DNA of 64,000 nucleotides from Engraulis encrasicolus (GCF_034702125.1 NC_085875.1:52571176-52635175); one strand, 5' to 3'; positions 24,942-39,778 are shown, counted from the stretch's first letter. Numbers and translations are program-made. The notes: a model not told the origin generated them from the letters alone.

Positions 24942-25120
24942 ATTAGTTTAGTTTAGTTTATTAGGATCCCCATTAGCTGGGCGCAGACCCAGCTATTCTT
25001 CCTGGGGTCCAACCATGAAATCACACACAGTTAAAGGTTATACACAAATCTGTACATTCATTTAAGCACCATACATTGAAAAGAAAGAAAGAAAAAACAA
25101 ACATTTAATAGAAACATAAA
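24942..25120 (-). mobile_element. LINE 3' end
   Basis: Read on the minus strand: GGGTCTGCGCCCAGCTAATG, GGGATCCTAATAAACTAAAC, then (TAAAC)n; a LINE-type tail. No ORF remnant was seen upstream. Confidence 0.5.
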
Positions 25121-25599
25121 TTACTATAGTAATGGTTTAAGACCTTGTGACAAACATCTCTACCTCTGCACTAACCTAGTTTATATATGATAGGCTCAGA
25201 TGTTTTTTCACCTGTTTTTTTAAAAAACACTTTACTATTCAATATAGTTAATCAGAGATAGGTGTGCAACCAAGAGTAACCACGACTAGCCATGGTTAAT
25301 ACATTTTTACTTTAACCTTAATTAAATAGCCTATGCTACTCTACTGGCCGTTTAACAAAATGTAGGCTTAATAGGGTGCTGTTTGGAAAGTTTGCGGGTT
25401 GGCCTACAGCTGAGCCAGTCGTTCTGTCAGATCTGTAGACTATGTCTTGGACTGACTTGCCATCCATTTCATTTGTAGGCATATGAAACATACAAAACAT
25501 ACAAAACACTGGCGCTACTTTAGCCAATACATCCCCCGGGTGCCCACGCGAATAATTCAGTTCTACCACCACCTAGCAGAAATTGAAAATTGAACTATT

Positions 25600-25925
25600 G
25601 ACTCATTTCACTTTGGTTTAAAATTCACCTATTTTCTCTTTCAAAAGCCACCGACAAATTACAATGAATTGAACAAACGTCAATTTTCTGTTTTCCGAGT
25701 TGTCTTGAAAATTGAAGTTTTGTACCCATTTTTCATCTTTTTCATGTGAATTCCGAAAATGGATTAAAGCGCTGCAAAGCTTTACATGGACCAGAAGATC
25801 CCCCTTTTTATGTATGAAAAGTGCAATTTTCCCAGTCATAATGAATAGGCCTACAAAGTATTCATGAAAAAGGTAACATTAGTGAATGGGTAGCATGAAT
25901 TCTGGAAATAAACAACTAAAACGGA
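25600..25925 (+). mobile_element. TTAA-target element fragment, 3' part
   Basis: GATCCCCCTTTTTATGTATG, CCCAGTCATAATGAAT and GGTAGCATGAATTCTGGAAA match the right half of 35864-36222. The right terminus is replaced by the adjoining CA microsatellite. Confidence 0.6.
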
Positions 25926-25928
25926 CAG

Positions 25929-26056
<128 letters not shown>

Positions 26057-26270
26057 TGATTAAATGCATCCTGTTCTGCCTAGGTATCGGTTTAAGAGTG
26101 CTCAGGACAGCCCAGCACCACAGAATTATGCTCATCCATCCAGTGAGTTATTCCTCAACAACACTGGACAGCCTGTTACCAGGGTAACTGGCCTTTTACG
26201 ATGGCTCGGAGGGGAAGATTTGTGGCCTAAATGTAAAACATTTCAGTGTTGAGTAGAGCAGAGCAGAGGA

Positions 26271-26563
26271 GCACGGAATAAATTATGACTCCATGGGCCC
26301 CTGGGCCAGACAACAAAATAGGGGCCCCGTCCATACCCTCACAAGGTTCCAAAATATTTGACAGTTTAACCAAGATTTTAGAGAGACTTTGTTGGGGGTA
26401 GGCCTACAGGGGTTTCTCCCCCCAATACAATATGAGAACACAAATATAGGGCAATAATGAGGTGGGGTTTTGTTTAGAGTGGAGAGGCTTTGGGATTCAG
26501 GGCCCCCTTGGCTCTTAGGCCCCTGGGTCTGGGCCCTGTAGGGCCGTGCAATAATCAGTCCCT
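26271..26563. mobile_element. hAT-like element (GGGCCC family) with perfect 8-bp target duplication
   Basis: GCAGAGGA at 26263-26270 and 26564-26571. Ends carry ATTATGACTCCATGGGCCC and, inverted, the related CTGGGCCCTGTAGGGCC/ATAATC. Same family as 45065-46947 and 43297-43549. Confidence 0.75.
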
Positions 26564-26608
26564 GCAGAGGAGAGCCGCTATTAGTGATGTAGCCCAGCTG
26601 GCTAAGGC

Positions 26609-26817
26609 CAGGATTGCCAGATGTGTCTGATCATTTCATTTCCAAAAAATGCTCAAGACCCTCAATCCTGCCCAAGTTGGACCAAATTGTATTGATTTCT
26701 ATGGCCATTAAAACTACACAAAAACCTGCCCAATGCCCGCTTTTGACAGTTTTTATCCGCAGACGGCCGACCCAAACAGCCCAATTGGGGGGGAAACCGA
26801 CAAACCTGGCAACACTG
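26609..26817. mobile_element. hAT-like MITE
   Basis: Ends CAGGATTGCCAGATG and (inverted) CAGTGTTGCCAGGTT. Flanks GCTAAGGC / GCTGAGAC agree at 6 of 8 positions. Noncoding. Confidence 0.65.
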
Positions 26818-27624
26818 GCTGAGACGCGCATTCAGACATTTTAAAAGTTTTAGAATACCAAGCCACTCATTTTGTTTGCAGTTGCAATGCCTTTTTAATG
26901 GGCATAACATGATTAAAACACTTTGACGCCATTCTGTTAAAACGGTTAAAGTCTTTTAATAATGTTAAGTCCTTTAAAATAAAGGCATTTTAATTATAAA
27001 GAATATGAGAGCCTTGGTATTCTTCAACTTTTAAATTGATCTAAAGCTGTCAACAAACAGCACCATCTTTACAAAATAGCCTAGTTCCAGGTAGCACTCC
27101 AACTGGACTTGATTCTCCCCATACGGAAATGGACCATGGTTTATTATGGTATTACTATGATTATCATGGTTCTATCATGGTATGTCATGATTACTCTACC
27201 CTTACGAAAATCGACCATGGTTGTAATGTAGTAGCCATGGTTTTACTACCACATTTCATGGTGATTCTACTATCAACCAATCATAGTTCTAGTACAGTAG
27301 CTGTTATAGTAGTAGCCCTTACAAAGATTAACCATGGTTCTACTATGAAAACTGATCATGGTTTTACCATAGATTGACCATGGATTATAATTAATCATGG
27401 TTTTTAGTGTAACCATGACAACCCTGGTTTGCGACTATGTTTTAACGTGTGGTTTAATCCTAGTAAACTCTTTGCCTTAAATCATGGTTCCCCCCAAACC
27501 ACGTTTTTTTTAAACCATTGTTAAAAAAAAAACATGGTAGGGGAAAGAAGTGCATGGTTAAACCATAGTCCCGCACCATGGTTGTCATGATTACCCAAGA
27601 AAACATGAAACCCCTGAATAACTA

Positions 27625-28033
27625 CAGGGGTTATACAAAATAACTGAGACACCTGTCATTTTCGTTGCATTAAGTTCCTCTTGCGTCCACAATTAATCCT
27701 GTTGGATGTGGTCCATCCTTCTTGGTGGTATGCTGACATTACCTTGGATACTGTGGCTCTTGATATATCACAAAGACTTGCTGTCTCAGTCAAAGATGCA
27801 ACAGTTACACATGTACCAAGATTTTCTCCTTTTTGAACTCTGACATGTCACCCATAATGTTGTGTGCTTTGCAAAATTTTGTGCAAAACTGTGCTCTTAC
27901 CCTGCTAATTGAACCATCACACTTCACTTTATGGGTACAATTAATGAAGATCGGTCAACAGGCTGGTCCACTTGAGCCATGAAACTTCCCACTCTAAAAT
28001 GACAGGTGTCTCAGTTATTTTGTACAACCCCTG
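27625..28033 (-). mobile_element. Internally deleted Tc1/mariner-like element
   Basis: TA at 27623-27624 and 28034-28035. Terminal repeats of about 39 bp begin CAGGGGTTATACAAAATAAC. On the minus strand the interior reads MGDMSEFKKEKILV and, with frameshifts, the N-terminal helix-turn-helix region of a Tc1-type transposase. The catalytic DDE part is missing. Confidence 0.8.
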
Positions 28034-28042
28034 TACATGTGA

Positions 28043-28236
28043 GTAGCTGTGGTGTAATGGCTAAGGAGTTGGACTCTAAATCACAGGATTGCAGGTTTGA
28101 ATCCTGCCCTCACCATTCCATAGACCTCCATCCATGACTGAAGTGCCCTTGAGCAAGACATCTAACATTGATCCAGGGACTATAGCCTGCAAGTCGCTTC
28201 GGATAAAAAAAGCGTGAGCTCACTGTAATGTAATGA
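28043..28236 (+). mobile_element. tRNA-derived SINE (family C), passenger in the CCATGG element
   Basis: A-box-like TGGTGTAATGGCTAAGG and B box GGTTTGAATCC; then TGCCCTTGAGCAAGAC, AAGTCGCTTCGGATAAAA and the tail GTAATGTAATG. Other copies: 29231-29456 and, in part, 50619-50786. Confidence 0.85.
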
Positions 28237-28479
28237 TAGCTATTAACCATGGTTAGTTGTCAGAGTAAAACCATGGTTATTTTTTGCATAATTAAACGAT
28301 GGTAAATCCATAGTTAAACCATGGTTAAATCCATAGTTAAACCATGGTTAAATCCATAGTTAAACCAGCCACAAGCCATGCTCCACAAACCGTGACCAAA
28401 AACTATGGGTAACTAAAAACTATGGTTCAGTTCTCATAATAAAACCATGGCCCACTTTCGTAAGGGTCAACTCAGACAT

Positions 28480-29015
28480 TATTGATTCCAAGAAGCCTGA
28501 CTGGACTGGAGCCTGAAGGTAAAAATGCTCAGCTTGTTTGTTCTCTACATGGTACATTTTACAGAACAAATGCCTTTTGGAAAAAAAAAACTTGTTGAAG
28601 TGTTTTAAATAATGTCATATCCATCAAAAAAGGCATATTAACTACAAAGAAAATGTAAACCTTGGTAGCACTCCAACAACTGGACTTAAGTCAATTATTG
28701 ATTCCAAGAAGCCTGACTGGACACTGGACTGGAGTCTGAATCTGAATCTGCTCAGCTTGTGTGTTCTCTACATGGTATGAAGGTAGAAATTATTGTCACT
28801 GCTCCCATGTTGCTTTTTAAATTTTTCATGTGAGCGCTTTCGAGCTTTGCAAGTCTGATGAAGAGCGACTAGCTCGAAAGCGCTCACTTGAAAAATAAAA
28901 AAGTGGCACATTCATTTTTATCTTCATAGCATTCTGAGCTTTTGTCCTTCACATGCGTCTTGGATGTGCGCACCACTACTGCACTTGTTCTCTACATGGT
29001 ACATTTTACAGGGTT
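28480..29015 (+). repeat. Direct duplications (about 200-300 bp units)
   Basis: GATTCCAAGAAGCCTGACTG and GTTCTCTACATGGTA occur near 28483/28545 and 28705/28762; the latter recurs at 28987. The preceding GCATTTTAATTATAAAG...CCTTGG block also lies at about 26985-27020, so the unit existed before the CCATGG element split it. Confidence 0.7.
28817..28893. mobile_element. Short hairpin element
   Basis: GTGAGCGCTTTCGAGCT and its exact complement AGCTCGAAAGCGCTCAC enclose about 24 bp; the similarity extends outward through AAATTTTTCA/TGAAAAATAAA. Confidence 0.7.
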
Positions 29016-29230
29016 CACTCGACACTCCTCTTTGATCCTATTCTCGTTCAAGGGTTGAATGAATATGGAAAGGTTCACTGTGCACATGAGAAGGAGAAAA
29101 CCAATTATGCCTTATGTATTGAGCTAACAAGGGAGGTCTGCGTATATAAATATCTTGTAAAACAAAGTGTCCAACTCTCCTATTGTGGACACAGTGAAGG
29201 GCATATAATGCAAGAGGCGTGATGCTCTGG

Positions 29231-29456
29231 GCAGCCGTGGTGTAGTGGTTAAGGAGATGAGCTTTGGATCGGAGGGTTGCCGTGCCGATTCAAATCCCAT
29301 TCTTACACTACCTCTCTCACTTAATGGCCAAAGTGCCCTTGAGCAAGGCGCCTATCCCCACACTGCTCCAGGGGCTGTAAACAATACCCTGTACTGATTA
29401 TAACTGTAAATCACTTCGGATTTAAAAGAAAAGTGTCAGCTAAGTGTAATGTAATG
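29231..29456 (+). mobile_element. tRNA-derived SINE (family C)
   Basis: GTGGTGTAGTGGTTAAGGAG head, degenerate B box GATTCAAATCC, TGCCCTTGAGCAAGGCGCC, and the tail GTGTCAGCTAAGTGTAATG. Confidence 0.8.
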
Positions 29457-29740
29457 CTCTATTGCCCCGGATTGAATTGGTGGCTTGGTTAGGTGGTTGC
29501 CATAGAAATAACACAAAACCTAAAGCATAGCATTAAGAGGGGGAGGGGTCCATAATAAGGGATAACCCCCCTGCCAGAACATTACACTACACCAGCGAGT
29601 GCTGAATCAGGGTTGTAAGTATAGCGTGTGCCAAAAGTTGTTCAGTTTGATCTACAACATGAGTGGAACACTAGGTGAGGAACTGCGAAGAGAGAAATGG
29701 CACAGAGCAAACCGTATAAACCCCATTGCTTAATCTCTCT

Positions 29741-29873
<133 letters not shown>

Positions 29874-30144
29874 GTGGGTGGCAAAAAGGGGAGTTGTGTT
29901 GAATGAGACCATAGTTTCCACACACCCGGCTTCATGTAAGAGTTTATACACTTAAGCAGAGAAAACAAACCATTAACTTTGTGAACGTCAGACCCTTGTC
30001 TATGGGTACCTTGCTGTACCTCTCCCCCTCTCCTCACTATTTCTCTTTGCTCCTATGTCTCTCTCTTTCTGCTTGCCCTGGCTGCTGCTGGATCAGCCAT
30101 TGTACTCGTTTATGGAACAAATAAATTAACTAACTTTCTGCCTC

Positions 30145-30152
30145 TCTCCCTC

Positions 30153-30236
<84 letters not shown>
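30145..30236. repeat. (CT)n microsatellite
   Basis: CT repeat with two CCC interruptions at its start. Confidence 0.97.
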
Positions 30237-30239
<3 letters not shown>

Positions 30240-31089
30240 ACCTCTCTGCACCCCGCATCCTGCCCTGATGCCCTTATATTTCCTACCTCAGCCACTGCAG
30301 GGTCTGTATTTTTGTATGCATGCATATAAAGCTCAACAACAACAAAACATGAACTTGTTGCCTTGTGGAGTAAATAAAAATACCACTGTAGACTTGCCTC
30401 TACAGTATGCAGCCACCTCTGTACCACTGCAAAACCATCCAGGGTGTATTATTTCCCCTGCGTTGCATTGCGTTGCGCTGTGTTGTGTTGCTGTGGTCAG
30501 AGCAGAGAGGGCCAGGCCAGGCCGCCACACTGTGCTGTGTGCTGTGCTACAAACAGGGTCGGATTAATGCGCAGGCTAGATGTGGCTGCAGCCTAGGGGC
30601 CCCACACTTGCTGAATGGACAACAGTCAAAAATTGCAGAATTGTGAGAATATGCAATATTAAAAAAAACTCATGTGTCGTGTTGAGTGCACTTGGTGTAT
30701 GGTACCGTTTAATTCCTGGCTCCTAATAATTAGGATCATCATTATTATGACACTGTCTATGTAAATTTGTCGCGAAATTTGCCTTCCACTTTTGAAAACG
30801 TTAAGAAGAAATTCTTAAGTTGTTTCTTAACTTTCTTCCTAAGATTTTCCCTAAGAAAAAAAGAGATTCTTGAAGACTATTTTCTTAAGATTCGTCTTAG
30901 TTTTCTTCTTAAATTTAAGACAACCCTACACCCTGTCTTAACAGTCACATTTTATTTATTTGAACCCATTTTCACAAATGGTAATACGGTAGCCTATATG
31001 ATATAAATGTTTTGTGACTGTGTGGATTTTTTTTTCCAGTGAGTCTACAAGCTTGCATTCAATGGGATTTTTTAAAAAAAATGTTTTTT

Positions 31090-31195
31090 ATGCCTTTATT
31101 TGACAGGACAGTCGAAGATTGTGACCGGAAGCAAATGGGACAGAGAGACAGGGGAGGATCGGGAAATGACCCGACCGGAATCGAACCCCCGTAAT
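31090..31195 (-). mobile_element. tRNA-derived SINE (family D)
   Basis: On the minus strand: B box GGTTCGATTCC, CCTGTCTCTCTGTCCC, TGCTTCCGGTCAC, TGTCCTGTCAAATAAAGGC. The head is truncated. A second copy is at 48020-48165. Confidence 0.75.
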
Positions 31196-31464
31196 AATCA
31201 TATTGGCCCAATATAATATGATATAATAGGCTATATTACTTAGGCTATATTATATTATATTAATAATATAATACAGTAAAGTATAATATTATATGATAAA
31301 ATATAGGCCTAAGTAATATCGCCTAATGTAATATAATAAGTTATTATGTTATATTGGGCTATATGGTTTGGTGGGCCCCAGAATTTTTCCACATTTCAAA
31401 GTGGTCCTTGGCATTCTGAAGTTTGAGAACGGCTGGTGTAATGGTTAGGGACTTGGACTGAAGA

Positions 31465-31890
31465 TCACAGAGTTGTGCTGTGCTGTGTTGTGTTCTGCTG
31501 TGCTGTGCAGGTTTGCCTTGTGCTGTGCTGTGCTGTGCTGTGCTGTGCTGTGCTGTGCTGTGCTGTGCTGTGCTGTGCTGTGCTGTGCTGTGCTGTGCTG
31601 TGCTGTGCTGTGCTGTGCTGTGCTGTGCTGTAATCTGCTGTGCTGTAATCTGCTGTTCTGTGCTGTAATCTGCTGTTCTGTGCTGTGCTCTGTTCTCCTG
31701 TGCTGCACTGTGTTATGTTCTGCTGTGCTGAGCTGAGCTGTGTTGTGTTCTACTGCTCTGTGCTGTGCTGTGTTCTGCTATGCTGTGAAGTGTTGAGTTG
31801 TGCCCCTGTTGTGCTGTGTTCTGCTGTGCTCTGCTATGTTGTGTTTTGATGTGTTCTGCTGTGCTCTACTGTGTTCTGCTGTGCTGCACA
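31465..31890. repeat. (TGCTG)n pentanucleotide repeat
   Basis: A pure core of about 22 units (31519-31630) with degenerate units on both sides for about 400 bp in total. All three frames stay open over long stretches simply because of the repeat. Confidence 0.95.
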
Positions 31891-32035
31891 CGCGTGCATG
31901 TAAAAGGCCTAGACAGGAGGTAGACAGAGAAGGAGCAAAGGGTACAGACTACAGGAGAGGGAGGGGGGGGGGATGGGGGCAGAGAAAGAAACACACCAAA
32001 AGAGTGTGGGGAGGAAAAGAGAGAAGGCCCAAGTC

Positions 32036-32158
<123 letters not shown>

Positions 32159-32457
32159 GCATCAGTTGCATGAGCACCTATACAAACACAGGAGGATGCC
32201 CAAGAAAAATCAAACACACAGCTGTTGTCAGTGTCAGGCATTTCAACTATGCTACTGAACTGAAAAAAAAAACGTTGCTTACACTTCATCTTACATTGTC
32301 TTTTTTGTTTATCTGCATGTATCAGCTTGTAATATCATGTGCTTATGCTGAAAATACCTAATCCTAACCCTTGGGTAAGTGCAAGTGCATAATGTTGCAT
32401 GTTGCAGGAGGCAGGAGAGGAGAATTAATAAGATTTAAAACTGCATCCGACACCAGG

Positions 32458-32731
32458 CTTGTACGAAATTCTGAATTGAAACTCGAAGCAATGCCATAAT
32501 AAGAACACTAGGTGGTGGTGGAAGCAGCCCAACAGGTGCCGGGAATAGACACATACTGCTAAATATACAGCACCATCTAGTGTTCCCATTTTGTCATTAC
32601 CTTTAATTTATTTTAATGTAATCTACACCACCCATTGAGAGTATATAGAACACCACCACCTAGTATTCATATTATGGCATTGCTGTGAATTTCAATTCAT
32701 GACTGTGATTAAATTCAGAATTTCGTACAAG
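32458..32731. mobile_element. MITE with CTTGTACGAAATTCTGAATT ends
   Basis: The 20-bp terminus is perfectly inverted at 32712-32731. Inner arms also match (GCAATGCCATAATA, ACTAGGTGGTGG). Both outside flanks contain TCCGACAC-AGG. Confidence 0.8.
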
Positions 32732-33297
32732 TCTGTCCGACACAGCAGGCTAATTTTACTAATCAATATCACATCTTGTCATAATTTTGCAATTATTGAC
32801 CCCCATGTACCAAACAAGTTGTCCAAACAAGTTACCAAGACCAGTTTTTCAATAGACTAGTAGTTCTTTACCATCATCTGTAACCACACCTACTGTGTTA
32901 ATTGTATACAGCCCACTGTAGACGGCTTTAGAGACTGACTGCCTACTACACATATGGCTGAAGGCATGGGCATCGGAATGAGTTTTAAAGCGGTGGTCCA
33001 TTTTTTTCTTGATTCTTTATTTCTTAACAATGTTACTGCTGCATTCCACTCATTGGTTGAAGTTGAAGAAGCCTCATTATAAAGAGCCCAAAAGTGGGGG
33101 TGCCAATGCACCACTGCATTCCCCTTTCCGGCACATGACTGAGAGTAATGTAAACCACCAAAATGACACACTTCCTGTCCAGCTCAGGCTCCAGCTCCAA
33201 GTTTTTTTTGTTTTGCTCTTTGAGCAGCGACGGTGATATTTCCTTGGCCTTATCTTATCTGCCAGCCTAGTCACAACACCAATTATAAGCTCGTAAC

Positions 33298-33670
33298 TAA
33301 AAACACTCAGAGAGCGCAGGCCTCCACCAAGGAAGCTGCTTGATAGAACATTTGACTATGTTACACCATGTCTTTCTGCCTTCTTTTGTGGAGTTAGAAA
33401 CTGGAATGTTTTGCCCTGCCCCACAATTCAATTTGCGGTCACTAGGGGCGTCTAGATTTATAGGCCAGCAATGGTGAAGAATCTTTGAAAAGGTCTTGGT
33501 TTTGGTTCGTGATCCTGATCAGTACCAGAATTTAATCACTTGTTCCTTGTCATGATCTACACAAAGTTTCATCCAAATCCGTTGATTAGTTTTTGAATTA
33601 TCCTGCGAACAAACAAACAGACAGACAAACCAACACGAACGAAAATATTACCTCCTTGGCGGAGGTAAAA
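33298..33670 (+). mobile_element. SINE-like retroposon, most complete copy (family A)
   Basis: Head CACTCAGAGAGCGCAGGCC, GGAGTTAGAAACTGG, TTCGTGATCCTGATCAG, ACAAAGTTTCATCC, a CAGACAGACAAACC tract, and a terminal hairpin ACCTCCTTGGCGGAGGT. Flanking duplications were not clear. Confidence 0.7.
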
Positions 33671-35863
33671 ATAGAAAATTGCAATCTTCCCTCCATCTTA
33701 TCTGAAGCCTGTGCCAGGAAAGCAAGGCATTCCAGTAGGATGTGATGTGATTGTTTGCTTGGATGGCTGGCTAATCTAAGTCCTTTTTATGGTAGGCTAT
33801 GTAAAGTTCCTCTCAAGCTCAAAATTGTGAAGTTTTGTTTTACTTTTTACTTTTTTTGTACTGGACTGTAGCTATAACACAAAGCTGCACTACAACATTG
33901 AGACAAGTCTTTAGACAACCATCTAAATAGCCTGGGTGTGTCGCTTTCTTATGGCAAGGCACATCTGTAAACCATACAGGGCCATTTGGGAGCTAATGTC
34001 TAGTGTCAGGAGCCATATTGTGAGAGAGTGACCCTTAAGTACACTTCCCGTGTCTATTTTTCAGCTGTTTGAGCTGACTACAGCAATAACTTCACAGAGA
34101 TACCCCAAAAAACGTTGCCATTCTGTGACCTTGCAAAATGAATAGCCTTATTAAACCTCATTGACCTAGCCCGCCAGCCACATGGCATGCATGCACATGG
34201 CTTGTGTTTTTCAAGAACTCTATTTGGAAAAATACAAAACCTTGACTTGCCATCATGCAACTAACCACCCCCACCAATCAACGGCGCAGAGCTCTGGGGT
34301 TACCCAACAACCCTGCTTGCTGGGTAACTGTTGCTGTCAGACAAACCCAAATTGATTGGTATGTGTGATACGGGGAAGTCTTATGCAGTCATCAGTCAGT
34401 TTTTAACACCCTTTGGACGAGTTACCTGTTCATGAGAGTAATACTGTCCCTCATTACTCATTGACAGACTACGACAAATGTGTAGTCTGAACAAGACATA
34501 TAGGTGTTAGAACCCCCACCCACAACCCACACCAACCACCACCACCGCCGCCACCCTCTGAAACCATAAATAATCCTTTCTAAACATCCAAACCGCCCCC
34601 ACACACCCACCTGAAAGTCGGATTCCTCTTCACAAAAACAGTTTATTGATGTGTTTTCCCCTCATAGTTCTTGACAGTTTTTTTTTTAAAGTTCAAGTAA
34701 TATAACATTATGACCCTATAGCTAGCATTCAATTTGACTTAGCGTCATGTTCCACAGAAATGTATGAAATTCTGTTAAAAAAAAAACCCTTAAAAGATCA
34801 CAAGATGTATGTTTTTTTCACCTAGCAGCATGGACTTTGTTCTTGTCTGTGGGTGGATTCCAATATGCTGACTTCCGTCCTCCCTTGCTCACTTGCCTGC
34901 TTGTGACCTCATGATGACGTCACCGACAACACAAAATCAATTCAATATCTTGCAAAATCACAATTCTAATGTAATTTCCTCATTTGCAATTGGGATGGTA
35001 AATGAAGAACAGTCCCCCCAAAAATGTTGTGGCTAGGCTGACAGCAGGGAAATTGTATTGCTTTCTCCATGGAGGCGGGGGCGTCAGCAAAATGCAAGGC
35101 CGCAAGCACAAGTGAAGGACAGGTCTTCATATTGGAATGTACACATTGTGTCCTCACGCTGATCACTGACATGAGCAGGGATCACAGCTCCTCCTCAGCA
35201 TGTGTAGCACTGACAAGGCTTTTACATATGAAAGGACTTCAGGCCATTTCATACCTAGGCCTACTTTATATCCTGATAATACCCATGGCATTCCCAAAAA
35301 GCAAATCTCATGTGTGGTAATGGTTTAACAAAACAACCGTACAGCAAATCGGGAGTGTACGTACATAGATCAAAGGACATGGCGTCTCTAAGACAGAATA
35401 AATGATTGAATGAAGAAGTAAATAAGGCCCCATAGGCTCAACTGTGTGAGAAAGCTCACACACTAGCACATTTCCTGAGCATTCAGTGTCAGCTACCTGT
35501 CACATTGTTTTTTTTTGTTTTTTTTTTCATTTTTTTCATTTTTTAGATAATTACGGTAAGTGCATTCACATTAACATTTACTTTAAAAAAAACCCCTCAA
35601 AATCTCTTCAGTTCTGCTGTGATATCCCCTTGCTGTTGACTGGATGTGGACTGTGCCGTGCCGTACCTTTTGAAGTCCCCCATGTTCCCATGTGTTAGCT
35701 GGGCATTATAGATAGCTTTCCCCCAGAATGATGCTTCACTCTGTAAATTCCACAACTACACATTTTAAGTAAGAGCTTCACAGGACGACACTAGTGTTGT
35801 GTTTAAAAGGCACTGGTGCTTCTTACAGTGCTTTGTGGAGTCATGATGGGGCCTTCACTTTAA
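33671..35863. other. No gene recognised
   Basis: No transposon or gene signature seen; only short open frames and a CCACC-rich patch near 34510-34560. Being downstream of bmp2 and low in repeats, it could hold regulatory sequence, but nothing in the bases shows this. Confidence 0.35.
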
Positions 35864-36222
35864 AGGTGCACTGTGTAGGATGGTGGCCAGAGTAGGTATT
35901 GCAACTAGGCTGGACATCGAAACTGTGCTGCCTATTGCCAAATTTGATCTTTTCAAGAATATTCACTGAATAATAAACCAATATTTACTAGTATGACCAA
36001 AGTACAGTACGTTTTGGCACTAAAAATATCTATTTCTGGAAAGTGAAAATGGCGGACATGGAGAGGATCCCCCTTTTCATGTATGAAAAATGCAGTCTTC
36101 CCAGTCATAATGAATATTATGAATTTGCTGGTGGTAGTAACTATTCGTGGAAAAGGTAACATTTGTGAATGGACAGCATGAATTCTACAAATGAACTACT
36201 AACAATATTAGACAGTGCACCT
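35864..36222 (+). mobile_element. TTAA-target nonautonomous element, complete copy
   Basis: TTAA at 35860-35863 and 36223-36226. Ends AGGTGCACTGTGTAGG and (inverted) AGGTGCACTGTCTAAT. 359 bp, noncoding. Partial relatives lie at 12360, 21590 and 25600. Confidence 0.85.
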
Positions 36223-36254
36223 TTAAGCTTGTTAAGGGGGTTTGCCTTACTCTG

Positions 36255-36792
36255 GGTCATACCAGAGTAGACTTTATTTTTCACCGAATGTTTAAAGGAA
36301 ACACACAAATCTGCCACCTATGGTGAGTTGAATATTGTACACATCTATATATTTTCCATGTGATTATACATAAATATATATAAACTATTCACTAGACAGT
36401 GGTTATGAAAGTAAATAAATACAAAATAAGTTTGAGCATGATACTTCATGTGCGGAACTGTACTATTTAAAACGTACATCAGAAATACATTATCTGAACT
36501 CTGATTAAAATATTTATTTTCCCAACTTGATAGTAGAGATAAATATACTCTTATATACCTTTTTTTCTCCAAAATATTAGTTTTTTTCTTTCTTATAAAT
36601 AATGATTTCATTGGGAAATGAAGTGTCTGTTTTGCAAAATAACAAAAGTATGAGTCCTTTCTCTGTCTCTCTCCTCCTCCTTCTCCTCTGGTAATGTCTG
36701 TAAGTTCAAAGGTCACAGCCCTCACACACAGCAGTACACACACAGCGCTAGGCTCGCCAATTCCCTCCATCCATCCATCCATCAATCCATCA
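36255..36792 (-). promoter_or_regulatory. bmp2 3' UTR with AU-rich elements and poly(A) signals
   Basis: Directly after the bmp2 stop codon the minus strand is AT-rich. It has several AUUUA pentamers (36375-36371, 36544-36540, 36600-36596) and one overlapping AUUUAUUUA nonamer (36420-36412). AATAAA hexamers sit at 36518-36513 and 36278-36273, so short and long 3' ends are both possible. Known: BMP2 mRNA has a conserved AU-rich 3' UTR that controls its stability. That this stretch is the same element is inferred from position and motif only. A 153-aa open frame here (36806..36345) is not considered coding. Confidence 0.6.

Positions 36793-39778
<2,986 letters not shown>

Larger units (their letters stand above)
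27117..28468 (+). mobile_element. CCATGG-rich inverted-repeat element, copy A
   Basis: Ends resemble CCCTTACGAAAATGGACC (left degenerate; right ends TTTCGTAAGGG). Dozens of ACCATGG/CCATGGTTT palindromes fill both flanks. It carries a Tc1-like insertion (27625-28033) and a SINE (28043-28236). Copy B lies inverted at 50619-51453. No transposase is visible. Confidence 0.75.

Noticed and set aside
28043..28120. Possible tRNA gene
   Set aside because: tRNA-derived SINE head; the same body follows at 29231 and 50786.
31445..31736. Repeat proteins (STAQH)n and (CAVLC)n
   Set aside because: Produced mechanically by the TGCTG repeat in all frames.
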